A stretch of DNA of 64,000 nucleotides, from NCBI RefSeq assembly GCF_003813865.1, contig NZ_RMVG01000003.1, forward strand, positions 124,001-188,000, written 5' to 3'. The stretch's first letter is position 1, and every line of letters starts with the position of its first letter. Below are positions 57,623 to 64,000 of this stretch, piece after piece. Made by a program: the position numbers and the translations under genes. Origin of the DNA: Candidatus Pantoea deserta (GTDB lineage Bacteria; Pseudomonadota; Gammaproteobacteria; Enterobacterales; Enterobacteriaceae). The notes below the pieces were generated by a model. It searched no databases and was not told where the DNA came from. It saw only the letters and a list, made by a program, of their open reading frames with translations.

Positions 57623-58437
57623 GCGTTATCCTTCCTTTTGGCCCAGTCCGGGCGCGTAATTTCTTCAATGCCGCCCCAGTTACCGGTCAGCATGCATTCG
57701 TGATAGGTGGTCAGGTCGCGGCGAAACAGGTTGTAGCCCACGGCAACATCGTCCTCTTGCAGCTGGAAGGTGCGCACCGGATACCGGCCACAGTCGATCG
57801 ACTCGCTGACGGCGATGAAGACGAAAAGCGGGTACTCGCCAAAGTGCTTGCTGAAGCCCTCGCGGTAGTAGGCGTCCTGGACGTGGTAGCGGAACTCTTC
57901 GACGTGGCGGGCGAAGCGGGACATATCAGCCACTTTCTTCACGTCGACGATGACGGGCTGGCCGGAAAGAAACTTGTCTGGCCGGATCCGGCAAAGTTCA
58001 CCGGTCTGCTCATCGTTCCAGTAGATTGATGCTTCCTGATGGCCTTCAGCCTCAAGCAGCCAGCGTGCGGCTGGATGGGCGAGGGCGCTGGCACGCATAA
58101 GCTTCAGCTTGCGACCTTCCTCGGCGTCCATGACCGTCATACCCAGCCCGGCGCAGTCCTTCAGAAAGGCTTTCTCGTTCGCCTTACCTTCATTGGTCCG
58201 GCGATTAAATTCAGGCGCAACGATGAAGCGGTGATCAAACTCTTCAGGCTCCAGCAGCAGGCAGTGCAGGGCGGTTCCCATATCCAGCGCGGCTTTCTTC
58301 TCCTCGTCCTCTGGCGCTTCTTTGCGCCACTGGAAGATAGCCGGGTTGATAGCAATGTCGTCCAGCTGGGATTTGCTGATGCCAGGGCCGCCGTGGTACG
58401 ACTCGTTGCTGATGTCGTAATAGATGCCCGGCTCCAT
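57619..58437 (-). CDS. recE: RecE-like exonuclease (exodeoxyribonuclease VIII type)
   Basis: This 272-residue protein matches the C-terminal nuclease domain of RecE: GIYYDISNESYHGGPGISKS, LDDIAINPAIFQWRK, DMGTALHCLLLEPE, and the PD-(D/E)xK core in RIRPDKFL and VIVDVKKV. E. coli RecE carries a long extra N-terminus that is missing here, which is the normal compact phage form. ATG 58437 overlaps the upstream TGA. It makes 3' single strands for RecT to anneal. Confidence 0.92.
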   Translation of the reverse strand: MEPGIYYDISNESYHGGPGISKSQLDDIAINPAIFQWRKEAPEDEEKKAALDMGTALHCLLLEPEEFDHRFIVAPEFNRRTNEGKANEKAFLKDCAGLGMTVMDAEEGRKLKLMRASALAHPAARWLLEAEGHQEASIYWNDEQTGELCRIRPDKFLSGQPVIVDVKKVADMSRFARHVEEFRYHVQDAYYREGFSKHFGEYPLFVFIAVSESIDCGRYPVRTFQLQEDDVAVGYNLFRRDLTTYHECMLTGNWGGIEEITRPDWAKRKDNA

Positions 58438-58748
58438 CACGCCACCTCATCAAAGCTGTTTTTGTTTTTCCAGATGGCGATCGCCATATCCCGCTTAGCC
58501 ACCTTCACCAGCGCATCACGCAGGAAGTTTTCGGCGGCCTCGTACTGCTCGTCGTCTTCGTCGACCAGCTCGACAGCGGGGTAATCGAAATGCTTCGGCA
58601 GGAACGCGCACAGCGCGGTCATCAGCGGGTTAATCTTGTGCTGGTCCATCATCGCGTCGACTTCATTGCCGACGCGCTCTAAATCCGCATCAGAGAGGTT
58701 TTTCATGATCTCCTCGACTGCCTGCTTAGCACGCCATGAAAGTTTCAC
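58437..58748 (-). CDS. Hypothetical phage protein, 103 residues
   Basis: The start is GTG 58748, preceded by GGAGGG at ideal spacing and overlapping the previous stop as GTGA. The helical, acidic protein (KLSWRAKQAVEEIMKNLSDA at the start; MAIAIWKNKNSFDEVA at the end) has no recognised domain. It is translationally coupled to the RecE-like gene. Confidence 0.7.
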   Translation of the reverse strand: MKLSWRAKQAVEEIMKNLSDADLERVGNEVDAMMDQHKINPLMTALCAFLPKHFDYPAVELVDEDDEQYEAAENFLRDALVKVAKRDMAIAIWKNKNSFDEVA

Positions 58749-58861
58749 AGTTGCGCCCTCCGTAACAGCAGCATTGCCATAGCCCACTTAGCACTGTCGC
58801 CGAACAGATGGGCCTCTCGTGAAAGCTCCTGCGCTTTCAGAAAATAGCGATTCTTCATCAT
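58745..58861 (-). CDS. Small phage protein, 38 residues
   Basis: A short frame from ATG 58861 (or 58858) encodes KNRYFLKAQELSREAHLFGD and ends LLLRRAQL, overlapping the next gene by four bases (GTGA) and the previous gene's TGA. The tight coupling on both sides and a pattern common in lambdoid recombination operons support it. Confidence 0.6.
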   Translation of the reverse strand: MMKNRYFLKAQELSREAHLFGDSAKWAMAMLLLRRAQL

Positions 58862-58995
58862 GGTTTTCCTGGCTGTTTCATGGTGTCAGTAAGCCAGCGG
58901 CAGATAGTGCGCAGGCGTTCGGTTAAGCGAGTTAATTGGGAAGGGTAAAGCTGAGCGGCATCCACGATGGTGCCGCCCGCGATCGCAAGATTCAT
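58858..58995 (-). CDS. Small phage protein, 45 residues
   Basis: ATG 58995 is preceded by AAGGA at about nine bases; the product starts MNLAIAGGTIVDAAQLYPSQ and ends DTMKQPGKP. The frame is open upstream, but the ribosome site supports this start. Its TGA overlaps the next ATG. No family is known. Confidence 0.55.
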   Translation of the reverse strand: MNLAIAGGTIVDAAQLYPSQLTRLTERLRTICRWLTDTMKQPGKP

Positions 58996-59149
58996 CGTGG
59001 ACATCCTTAAATGGGTTGGTTTGGTTAAAAAAATGGCCCCCGCATTCCTGCAGGAGCCAAAGGCGGAAAACTCTCGTACCGCATAGCGGCTCATTACGCG
59101 TCTGGTGCAAATGCACCGTCATGACCTGTCGTAACAGGCCATTGCGGTG

Positions 59150-59380
59150 TCACTCAAGGCCGCGCGCGGCGATCATTGCGTCGGCTACGCTGTATGCACG
59201 CCGAGCATGTCGCGCAGCGTCCCAAGTGGAATATGCCGGGTCGGGTAACGATGCCTGCATAGCCTTGGCTGCGAAGTAGTCGCGCAGCGTCATGCCCGCA
59301 TCGAAGGTTTCGTTCCAGCTACCATCTTGCTTTTCATGTTGCTCACATGGAAAAGCGGCGCCTCCTGTATCTTTGCTCAT
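59150..59380 (-). CDS. Conserved phage protein, 76 residues
   Basis: The layout SKDTGGAAFPCEQHE, then GMTLRDYFAAKAMQA and ARRAYSVADAMIAAR, is a frequent small protein of enterobacterial lambdoid phages. Function is unknown. AGGAGA precedes ATG 59380. Confidence 0.75.
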   Translation of the reverse strand: MSKDTGGAAFPCEQHEKQDGSWNETFDAGMTLRDYFAAKAMQASLPDPAYSTWDAARHARRAYSVADAMIAARGLE

Positions 59381-59403
59381 CTCACTCTCCTGAATTTGGG
59401 CGT

Positions 59404-59425
59404 AAAAAAAGCCGCTTATGCGGCC
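59404..59425 (-). terminator. Leftward terminator after the DUF1281 gene
   Basis: On the minus strand GCCGC and GCGGC pair around ATAA and run into seven T residues, directly after the DUF1281 stop codon. Confidence 0.75.
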
Positions 59426-60249
59426 TATTCTTCGGTGTATTCCCAGTTTTCGTTGTAACCATATTCTTTAGGATCAACGCATGGTCGGGTTAGCTTGAAG
59501 GCGAACTCGGTCCATTTGCGCTTTTCTTCCGCTGATTGATCTCCCCAGCTTGGCGCAATATCGCTTGTGTGAATGATGTCTCCCTTGATGTGATACTGTC
59601 CGCAATTAGAGCCGGTATCTTCATCTGCGTAGCGGATGTGAAATTCAAGATGAGGGAAACGCCTCGCCATTTCCTCAAAAATTGGGTCAGGGCTAGACCA
59701 TGCAGTATCAAAGCGGATCAGCAGCTCAGCACCTGATTCAGCGTGGCGATTCAGGCGTTTTTTGAATGTTCGTTTTGCGTAAGCGGTAACGTGAGTCTTG
59801 CGATAACGATGGCCGCGTTTGACTCTTTCTTTTACCTCGGGAACAGGCATCTCAACGTCATATGCGTTCCACTTAGTTCCCCACTTCACGCGCGACCAAT
59901 CGTACCAGGAATAAAATCCGTAACGTTTTTTGTTATCCACGCGAAGGTGAGCCTGATGAGTTACTTTTTTGATGTGGCTTGCTTTCGATCCGCGCTGGCG
60001 AAGCTTTTCGGTCGCTTCGGCCACCGTCAAAACATCGCCAAAATAGAAGTCAGCCATAGGTTTGCCAGCAATTGCTGAGGCCATCATCTCAACATCACTG
60101 CTCTCGTCGATATGCATGCTCTTTGGCATGCGAGTGATGTTATTGAAATCAATGCGGCCATATTTATTGGTGATGGCGCGAATGAATGCTAGGCGCTCTT
60201 TGTTGGTGCCGCCGATGACGGTCAATTCGTTAGTCACGTGATTTGGCAT
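59425..60249 (-). CDS. DUF1281 / YubB ferredoxin-like domain protein
   Basis: This 274-residue protein matches the DUF1281 family found in phages and plasmids: MPNHVTNELTVIG at the start, GFYSWYDWSRVKWGTKWNAY in the middle and the C-terminal YubB-like part (TAWSSPDPIFEEMARRFPHL). The biochemical role is unknown. It is the second gene after N in the leftward operon. The start is ATG 60249 with GAGG upstream. Confidence 0.82.
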   Translation of the reverse strand: MPNHVTNELTVIGGTNKERLAFIRAITNKYGRIDFNNITRMPKSMHIDESSDVEMMASAIAGKPMADFYFGDVLTVAEATEKLRQRGSKASHIKKVTHQAHLRVDNKKRYGFYSWYDWSRVKWGTKWNAYDVEMPVPEVKERVKRGHRYRKTHVTAYAKRTFKKRLNRHAESGAELLIRFDTAWSSPDPIFEEMARRFPHLEFHIRYADEDTGSNCGQYHIKGDIIHTSDIAPSWGDQSAEEKRKWTEFAFKLTRPCVDPKEYGYNENWEYTEE

Positions 60250-60256
60250 TTTTTCC

Positions 60257-60505
60257 TCACTTAATGATGTGCGTTGCGTCTTTGCGAACCTTGCGATGCC
60301 CGGCGCTGTAAATCGCTACGGCGGGCAGGCACATGGCGCCATCTTCATGCTTTTCGCGAAGGCTCGGCGCTGATACAGCGCGCGAAATGCGCTCGGCACT
60401 GACGTCAACGCGGGCTTTACCTTCTGCCGCTTCTGCACGGCGTTTTGCGATCAGTTCGCCACGCTTGAGGTAGCGACGGCTGACGCTGTTGGTAGCTGCA
60501 AACAT
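60257..60505 (-). CDS. N: N-like transcription antitermination protein
   Basis: This 82-residue protein is the first gene after the left operators and the nut-like site. It has an arginine-rich N-terminal stretch (SRRYLKRGELIAKRRAEAA) like the boxB-binding motif of phage 21 N, and a C-terminal CLPAVAIYSAGHRK motif like P22-type N, both compared from memory. ATG 60505 follows GGAGG. It would bind boxB RNA with Nus factors and carry polymerase past the several terminators in both arms. Confidence 0.75.
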   Translation of the reverse strand: MFAATNSVSRRYLKRGELIAKRRAEAAEGKARVDVSAERISRAVSAPSLREKHEDGAMCLPAVAIYSAGHRKVRKDATHIIK

Positions 60506-60719
60506 ATTTACCTCCGGTAATTGGCTTAGGTTGGGAAGACCCTCTATGGGTGACCTCCACGATCGCATTGTGGTGCTCTAAGCTTCACCGACTTCCCGCT
60601 CCTCATCGTGCGCACTCCGAGAAACTTTCAGTCAGTTCTTGCAACCGTCACCGCCATCTAGAATGGCCGACTACCGGTTAACACTGAGCTACTGCCCACC
60701 AAAGCCAACTGCTCTTTGG
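60506..60719 (-). other. N leader region without a gene
   Basis: These 214 bases separate boxB from the N start. A tRNA D-arm-like stretch (GTAGCTCAGTG) and a small hairpin are present, but no complete tRNA or credible frame. Confidence 0.5.
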
Positions 60720-60766
60720 TCTCCCACAAGGGCGGGAGAAATTAACCCCATCAATGTTAAAGAGCG
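60720..60766 (-). promoter_or_regulatory. nutL-like site (boxA and boxB)
   Basis: On the minus strand boxA CGCTCTTTAACA is at 60766-60755, and after 15 bases comes a boxB hairpin (TCTCCC with GGGAGA, eight-base loop GCCCTTGT) at 60739-60720. A matching pair occurs on the right arm at 63643-63683. The order promoter, nut, N is as in lambda. Confidence 0.8.
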
Positions 60767-60812
60767 ATCCAACGTCCTGTTGGGTACTGCTTCCTGCTGA
60801 TGGGAATGATAT

Positions 60813-60877
60813 TCACATATTGTGATTTAACTATCAATCACAATTTGTGTATAAAGAGGGTGTAACACGTTATGTGT
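60813..60877. promoter_or_regulatory. Left operator cluster (OL)
   Basis: Three sites of form TCACA-N3-TGTGA are seen: 60813-60825 (perfect), 60838-60850 (one mismatch) and a weaker 60865-60877 (ACACG/TGTGT). Centres are 25 and 27 bases apart. They lie upstream of nutL, where the leftward promoter is expected, and share their half-sites with the right operators. Confidence 0.75.
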
Positions 60878-60916
60878 ATGATTTTGGTGTGAATTTATTT
60901 TTAGCAGTGATCTTGC

Positions 60917-60945
60917 GGCACAAAAAAGCCCGCTCAGTGGCGGGC
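60917..60945 (-). terminator. Leftward terminator, copy 1 of a 29-bp direct repeat
   Basis: GCCCGCCACTGAGCGGGC followed by TTTTTT on the minus strand. The 29 bases are identical to 61105-61133. It is the last barrier before the left operators for transcripts coming from cI. Confidence 0.88.
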
Positions 60946-61104
60946 GAAGTGTTTCATGGCAGGGTTAACCTGCAAATCTCGTACAGCTAACGCGCAGCAT
61001 CCTGTATGCGTGTAGCCATTACAGGTTAGGGGTGTGCGAGGTCTAGCGATGTGGGAATGGTCCTACAAGTCATGAGGTTAGGATTGTTCTGTGCATCAGA
61101 AGTA

Positions 61105-61133
61105 GGCACAAAAAAGCCCGCTCAGTGGCGGGC
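61105..61133 (-). terminator. Leftward terminator, copy 2 of a 29-bp direct repeat
   Basis: Identical 29 bases to 60917-60945, located 21 bases after the ASCH gene stop. It ends the cI to ASCH transcript. The 159 bases between the copies hold no frame with a ribosome site. Confidence 0.9.
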
Positions 61134-61154
61134 TAGTAGTGCAGTGGCTCGACT

Positions 61155-61529
61155 TTAAGATAGATATAGGTAAGACTGCGGAGGCTTTATTCCCGCCCCT
61201 AGACTAGAAATCGGTTGTGGCGCCGAGAACCTCTCAACATGTCCGATTTTAATAGCGAATGCCTTATCTCTACCCTGGTAGTAAGAATCATAAAAAGTCT
61301 TCGATATGCCAGCATAACGCTTGGTTTTACTCCAAAGCGACTCAGGGTTATCACTTAATACGTCATCGATCTGAAATTGACCAACTACCTTGCCTACGGG
61401 CATGGTTGCATAGATAACAACAGTTGTGATTTTACTGTTTTTAAAAATACCCTTTCTGAATTCGAATTTTTTGCTGCCATCCAATATCTTTTCAGCAAAT
61501 TCGGGTTTAATTGACAATAAAACTTTCAT
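61155..61529 (-). CDS. ASCH-domain protein
   Basis: This 124-residue protein is a single ASCH (PUA-like) domain: LLSIKPEFAEKILDGSKKFE and FRKGIF at the start, VVIYATMPVGKVVGQFQI, the SLWSKTKRYAGIS segment and FAIKIGHVERF. ASCH domains bind RNA or modified bases. It overlaps the 3' end of the GNAT-fusion gene by 23 bases, so the two are coupled. The pair lies between cI and the left operators, on the cI strand, i.e. in the lambda rexAB position. It is AT-rich. Confidence 0.8.
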   Translation of the reverse strand: MKVLLSIKPEFAEKILDGSKKFEFRKGIFKNSKITTVVIYATMPVGKVVGQFQIDDVLSDNPESLWSKTKRYAGISKTFYDSYYQGRDKAFAIKIGHVERFSAPQPISSLGAGIKPPQSYLYLS

Positions 61530-62568
61530 CTATTTTACCTAGCTCTAGTATTTTTGCGAATTGATCATTGCTCAATTCAAAGTGACTCCAGCGGAAGCCC
61601 TGAGTACCATTTAGACCAACCTGATCTATTAGGCTAGCACGATTTGGTCGCTTTGGTAAAGCTAAGTTGTAGGTAAATCTGACTACATAAGGGTATGTTC
61701 TTTCTTTATAGTATTTACGTAACTCTTCTTCAGAAAAAACACTAAATTTGGAGCAATATTTAATGAAAGATTCAACATCTGGAAAATCATCCATGTGCCT
61801 GACATTTTCAACAACACAAACAGAACTTGCGACGGCACGATAATAAGCGGGGCCTTTGCCATCACCTGTCCTGTATATGACGATTATGTCTCCACGCTTC
61901 ATAGTCGCAACGCTTCTCATACCACATATGTAGATTTTATGAATGCTGTTCGCGTGTGATACGTCCTGAAGCATGTCGGGTGAGTCTGTTATCAACTTAG
62001 AGTCAGGGAAAAGTCGGGTATGAAATTCAGGGTAGATAGCTAGTAGAAACTTTCTCGCTTGTGCTGGGAGGACAAGAGGGTAATCGAGTAAAACGTCTCC
62101 GTTAACCTCTGTCATTGAACGTGCGTATACAAACTCCTTTCCATTTACAGTTTCTTTCTCTCCATGCTTGTAAAAACCATAAGCCTGGAAAAGCTTGATC
62201 AGGTGTTCATGCTTTTCGAAAACCGTAACGTAAATATCATCTGAATGAGATGCTATTGCGTGGTCAAAGGCTTTCTTTAGGAATCTCTGCCCCCTTAAAG
62301 TCCCTTTAGATTCAAATTTAAATGTGCCTATTTTTAAATGATTGCCTGGAGGAAGATTGGGAGAAATGTCTGAAGCATCATCGTTTTCTTTCAAATACAT
62401 AAATCCTTCGATATTATGAGCCTCATCATACAAAACGTATGCAAACTCACCTGCATCAGATTTCTTATCTAACCATGCGGGAAATTCTTGGTAGTCGGCT
62501 TTTAACGAATCGAAAAATTTATCTTCATGTGAAAACTCGCTGAATCTTTGATGCTTTAAACTATCCAT
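61507..62568 (-). CDS. GNAT acetyltransferase fused to a PUA/EVE-like domain
   Basis: This 353-residue protein has an N-terminal GNAT-like domain (about 40-165: LPPGNHLKIGTFKFESKGTL, RGQRFLKKAFDHAI, LIKLFQAYGFYKHG) and a C-terminal PUA/EVE-like domain (about 205-345: IYICGMRSVATMKRGDIIVI, GPAYYRAVASSVCVV). The second part resembles RNA- or modified-base-binding folds. GGAGG precedes ATG 62568; a strong TATAAT lies just upstream, so it may have its own promoter besides readthrough from cI. Acetylation of a translation component is a possible function but is inference. Confidence 0.72.
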   Translation of the reverse strand: MDSLKHQRFSEFSHEDKFFDSLKADYQEFPAWLDKKSDAGEFAYVLYDEAHNIEGFMYLKENDDASDISPNLPPGNHLKIGTFKFESKGTLRGQRFLKKAFDHAIASHSDDIYVTVFEKHEHLIKLFQAYGFYKHGEKETVNGKEFVYARSMTEVNGDVLLDYPLVLPAQARKFLLAIYPEFHTRLFPDSKLITDSPDMLQDVSHANSIHKIYICGMRSVATMKRGDIIVIYRTGDGKGPAYYRAVASSVCVVENVRHMDDFPDVESFIKYCSKFSVFSEEELRKYYKERTYPYVVRFTYNLALPKRPNRASLIDQVGLNGTQGFRWSHFELSNDQFAKILELGKIDESFIVN

Positions 62569-62659
62569 CCTTGACCTCCATCATATTATATTATCTATCG
62601 CAGTAGCCTTAATTTATTCTCAATAACTACGTCAATTATCTCGCAGTTATCGTTGCATC

Positions 62660-63307
62660 TCATGCAAACGTCTCTTCCGGCCACTGAGCCTTAACTACCT
62701 TGCCAATGATGCGGATGCTGTGGTCACAGTCCAAAATCCTGTAAGCAGGGTTCAGCGGTACAAGGTAACTAACGCCACCATCCAGCTCGTACTTCTTGAA
62801 GGTTGCTTCCGAGTCGCCATTCGCAGAAGCGACGCAGAAGTCTCCTGTCTCAACTGGTTCGGCCGGATCAATCAGAATCAGCATGCCTTCCGGGAAGCTC
62901 GGACGCACGCCTTGCGGCGCGGTCATAGAGTGACCTTTTACCTCAAGCCAGAAAGCTTTCTCACTTGCCTTCTTAGTAGTTGCCACCCATGCCTTTGCAT
63001 CACTCGCGGTATAGCTGCCTACTTCTGAGAAGGGACCAGCCTGGACATAAGCGAATAGTGGGTATTCGTATTGTTTGAAAACAGAATCGGCCTCATCACC
63101 AAACATGATTTTGGCAGGTGATACCCCAAGAGCTGAACCTAGGACTACCGCGTCGTCAGCACTCACCTTACGTGTGCCTAACTCATAATTTCCCAAACGA
63201 GACGGAGCCGCCCAACCGCAAAGTTTGGCTAGCTGTACTTGGCTAAGTCCTTTTGCTTCACGCAGGGATTTGATCCTTTCCCCAATTAACTCATGCATTG
63301 TTTTCAT
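62660..63307 (-). CDS. cI: CI-type prophage repressor (S24/LexA-like)
   Basis: This 215-residue repressor has an N-terminal helix-turn-helix ([20 protein letters not shown]) and a C-terminal S24 autocleavage domain. The Ala90-Gly91 cleavage site, S127 (KGHSMTAP) and K171 (ATFKKY) are present, so induction by RecA-dependent self-cleavage is expected. It starts at ATG 63307 or 63298, with little ribosome site. It faces the right operators, and cro is divergent. Confidence 0.93.
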   Translation of the reverse strand: MKTMHELIGERIKSLREAKGLSQVQLAKLCGWAAPSRLGNYELGTRKVSADDAVVLGSALGVSPAKIMFGDEADSVFKQYEYPLFAYVQAGPFSEVGSYTASDAKAWVATTKKASEKAFWLEVKGHSMTAPQGVRPSFPEGMLILIDPAEPVETGDFCVASANGDSEATFKKYELDGGVSYLVPLNPAYRILDCDHSIRIIGKVVKAQWPEETFA

Positions 63308-63319
63308 CCAGTAAATTTA

Positions 63320-63380
63320 CCACGGTTCGTGATTGCACTCTGTACACGAATTGAGGTTGACTGTTAATCACATTTTGTGT
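63320..63380. promoter_or_regulatory. Right operator cluster (OR)
   Basis: Three related sites, 63320-63332 (CCACG/CGTGA), 63344-63356 (ACACG/TGAGG, weakest) and 63368-63380 (TCACA/TGTGT), have centres exactly 24 bases apart between cI and cro. The third sits inside the rightward promoter spacer, so repressor binding there would block cro transcription. Confidence 0.8.
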
Positions 63381-63385
63381 GTAAT
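63357..63385 (+). promoter_or_regulatory. Rightward early promoter PR
   Basis: TTGACT (63357-63362) and TGTAAT (63380-63385) are separated by 17 bases, and operator 63368-63380 covers the spacer. It drives cro and cII. Confidence 0.82.
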
Positions 63386-63416
63386 GGTTGTGCAATTTAA
63401 TGTTATGGAGGCTGCA

Positions 63417-63635
63417 ATGAACAACATTGCTCAGCAGCGAAAAAAAATCGGAGTTTCGCAAGCTGTCCTGGCTTCAGCCATTGGTTGGGGTCAATCCCGT
63501 ATCGCCAACTATGAGCTGAACATCCGTACTCCGAGCCTAAATGACTGTCGAGCAATCATTGAAGGCTTAAAAAAACTGGGCTGCAAATGCTCGCTGGATG
63601 AAGTCTTCCCACCGTCCAAAGACAAAGCAGCTTAA
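63417..63635 (+). CDS. cro: Cro-like repressor
   Basis: This 72-residue protein is essentially a helix-turn-helix domain (VSQAVLASAIGWGQSRIANY) with a short tail. GGAGG lies six bases before ATG 63417; the frame is open upstream through the promoter. Divergent position relative to cI and the promoter overlap identify it as Cro. Confidence 0.88.
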   Translation: MNNIAQQRKKIGVSQAVLASAIGWGQSRIANYELNIRTPSLNDCRAIIEGLKKLGCKCSLDEVFPPSKDKAA

Positions 63636-63642
63636 GCAACAC

Positions 63643-63683
63643 CGCTCTTTAACACTCTGAAATCCAGCCCCGCCCGTGTGGGG
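63643..63683 (+). promoter_or_regulatory. nutR-like site (boxA and boxB)
   Basis: boxA CGCTCTTTAACA (63643-63654) is followed after 13 bases by a boxB hairpin (CCCC with GGGG, loop GCCCGTGT) at 63668-63683, between cro and cII. The boxA is identical to the left one and the boxB loops are similar. Confidence 0.8.
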
Positions 63684-63749
63684 AAACCTCAAGTGACTTG
63701 CTCACCGCAATGTCACGCAACCAACTTACCAACAAGGGAATTATCCAAG

Positions 63750-64000
63750 ATGGAACATGCAACTCAAAGCAAGAACGCGCGCCGCATTGAATCGGCATTG
63801 CTGAACAAGCTGGCGTCTATCAGCCAGAAAACATTCGCAGAAAAGCTGGGGATCGCTGAGTACCAGGTCAGCCGCATGAAGAAGAACTTTTTCCGCCAGA
63901 TGAGCATGGCTATCGACATCCTGGAATACGGGATTGCTGATGACGATGCGACGCAGCTGGCTAAAGCGGTGGCGAAAGAAGTGGCCCTGATTTTGGGCAA
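63750..64000 (+). CDS. cII: CII-like transcription activator, partial
   Basis: The frame from ATG 63750 runs off the window with 83 complete codons. It matches lambda CII: RRIESALLNKLASISQKTFA, EKLGIAEYQVSRMKK as the DNA-binding helix pair, and AIDILEYGIADDD. CII activates repressor and integrase synthesis in the lysogenic decision. AAGGGA lies about ten bases upstream. The C-terminus is outside the window. Confidence 0.88.
   Translation, partial: MEHATQSKNARRIESALLNKLASISQKTFAEKLGIAEYQVSRMKKNFFRQMSMAIDILEYGIADDDATQLAKAVAKEVALILG

Larger units (their letters stand above)
51547..64000. mobile_element. Lambdoid prophage, left part (continues past the window)
   Basis: From integrase to the CII gene the order is int, xis, methyltransferase, small genes, recE/recT, small genes, N, left operators, immunity cargo, cI, right operators, cro, cII. 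This is the left half of a lambda-type genome. The left boundary lies between the fliE stop at 51511 and the integrase stop at 51547; attR and the late genes are outside the window. No core att sequence can be defined without the other end. Local base composition is more AT-rich than the flagellar genes, especially over 54079-55500 and 61155-62600. Confidence 0.95.

Noticed and set aside
60600..60712. tRNA-like stretch on the minus strand with GTAGCTCAGTG and a hairpin whose loop could present CTA, suggesting an amber-suppressor tRNA.
   Set aside because: The D-loop is too long, the D-stem does not pair, and no 3' acceptor strand complementary to TGGGCAG follows. It is at most a relic.

Overview
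The window is a contiguous stretch of a GC-rich enterobacterial chromosome carrying the left part of a lambdoid prophage. Gene order in the middle (amn, yeeO, tRNA-Asn, mtfA, yedJ, dcm, vsr, yedI, yodC, dgcQ, yedP, dsrA, yodD, dsrB, rcsA, fliR to fliE) follows the E. coli 43-44 min region. The extra genes (a glucosylglycerate synthase, a livKHMGF operon beside amn, two chemoreceptors) point to the Erwiniaceae (Pantoea, Erwinia or Mixta type). The species cannot be named from the sequence alone.

Layout. 1-2591 is the end of a ribose-type sugar ABC importer operon. 2623-5172 holds an orphan OmpR-type response regulator and a purine (NCS2) permease with two PurR-like boxes upstream. 5409-6035 encodes a heptad-repeat coiled-coil protein with a C-terminal membrane anchor. 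6084-7538 is amn; 7885-12891 is a complete branched-chain amino-acid importer; 13008-14420 is yeeO. 14724-16958 carries a 56-residue protein and a trypsin-like protease fused to a DRGH non-specific nuclease. 17157-19092 is an SDR plus a mannose-6-phosphate-isomerase-like gene. 19164-22931 is an islet ending at tRNA-Asn: LysE exporter, ornithine-cyclodeaminase homologue, DUF2000, a broken Dabb gene and an Lrp regulator. It is bounded by two copies of the tRNA-Asn terminator, the left one next to a relic of a tRNA 3' end.

23035-39639 is core genome: mtfA, yedJ, a divergent chemoreceptor, divergent dcm and vsr, yedI, yodC, dgcQ, gpgS-yedP, a short DsrA sRNA, yodD, a Pmp3/YqaE protein, dsrB, a canonical chemoreceptor and rcsA. 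40274-51511 is the flagellar fliE / fliFGHIJKLMNOPQR cluster, which builds the MS ring, C ring, export gate, ATPase complex and hook-length control.

51547-64000 is the prophage, inserted 35 bp after fliE and running off the window. The leftward early operon runs from an N-like antiterminator through recT/recE and several small genes to an adenine methyltransferase, xis and int, with an AbiV-like abortive-infection gene as cargo. The immunity region has a LexA-like CI repressor, Cro, CII, nut sites on both arms (boxA plus boxB), and operators of form TCACA-N3-TGTGA spaced about 24 bp apart. Between CI and the left operators, where lambda carries rexAB, lies a pair encoding a GNAT plus PUA-like fusion and an ASCH protein. 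This pair, the AbiV gene and the protease-nuclease fusion are the best candidates for undescribed defence functions.
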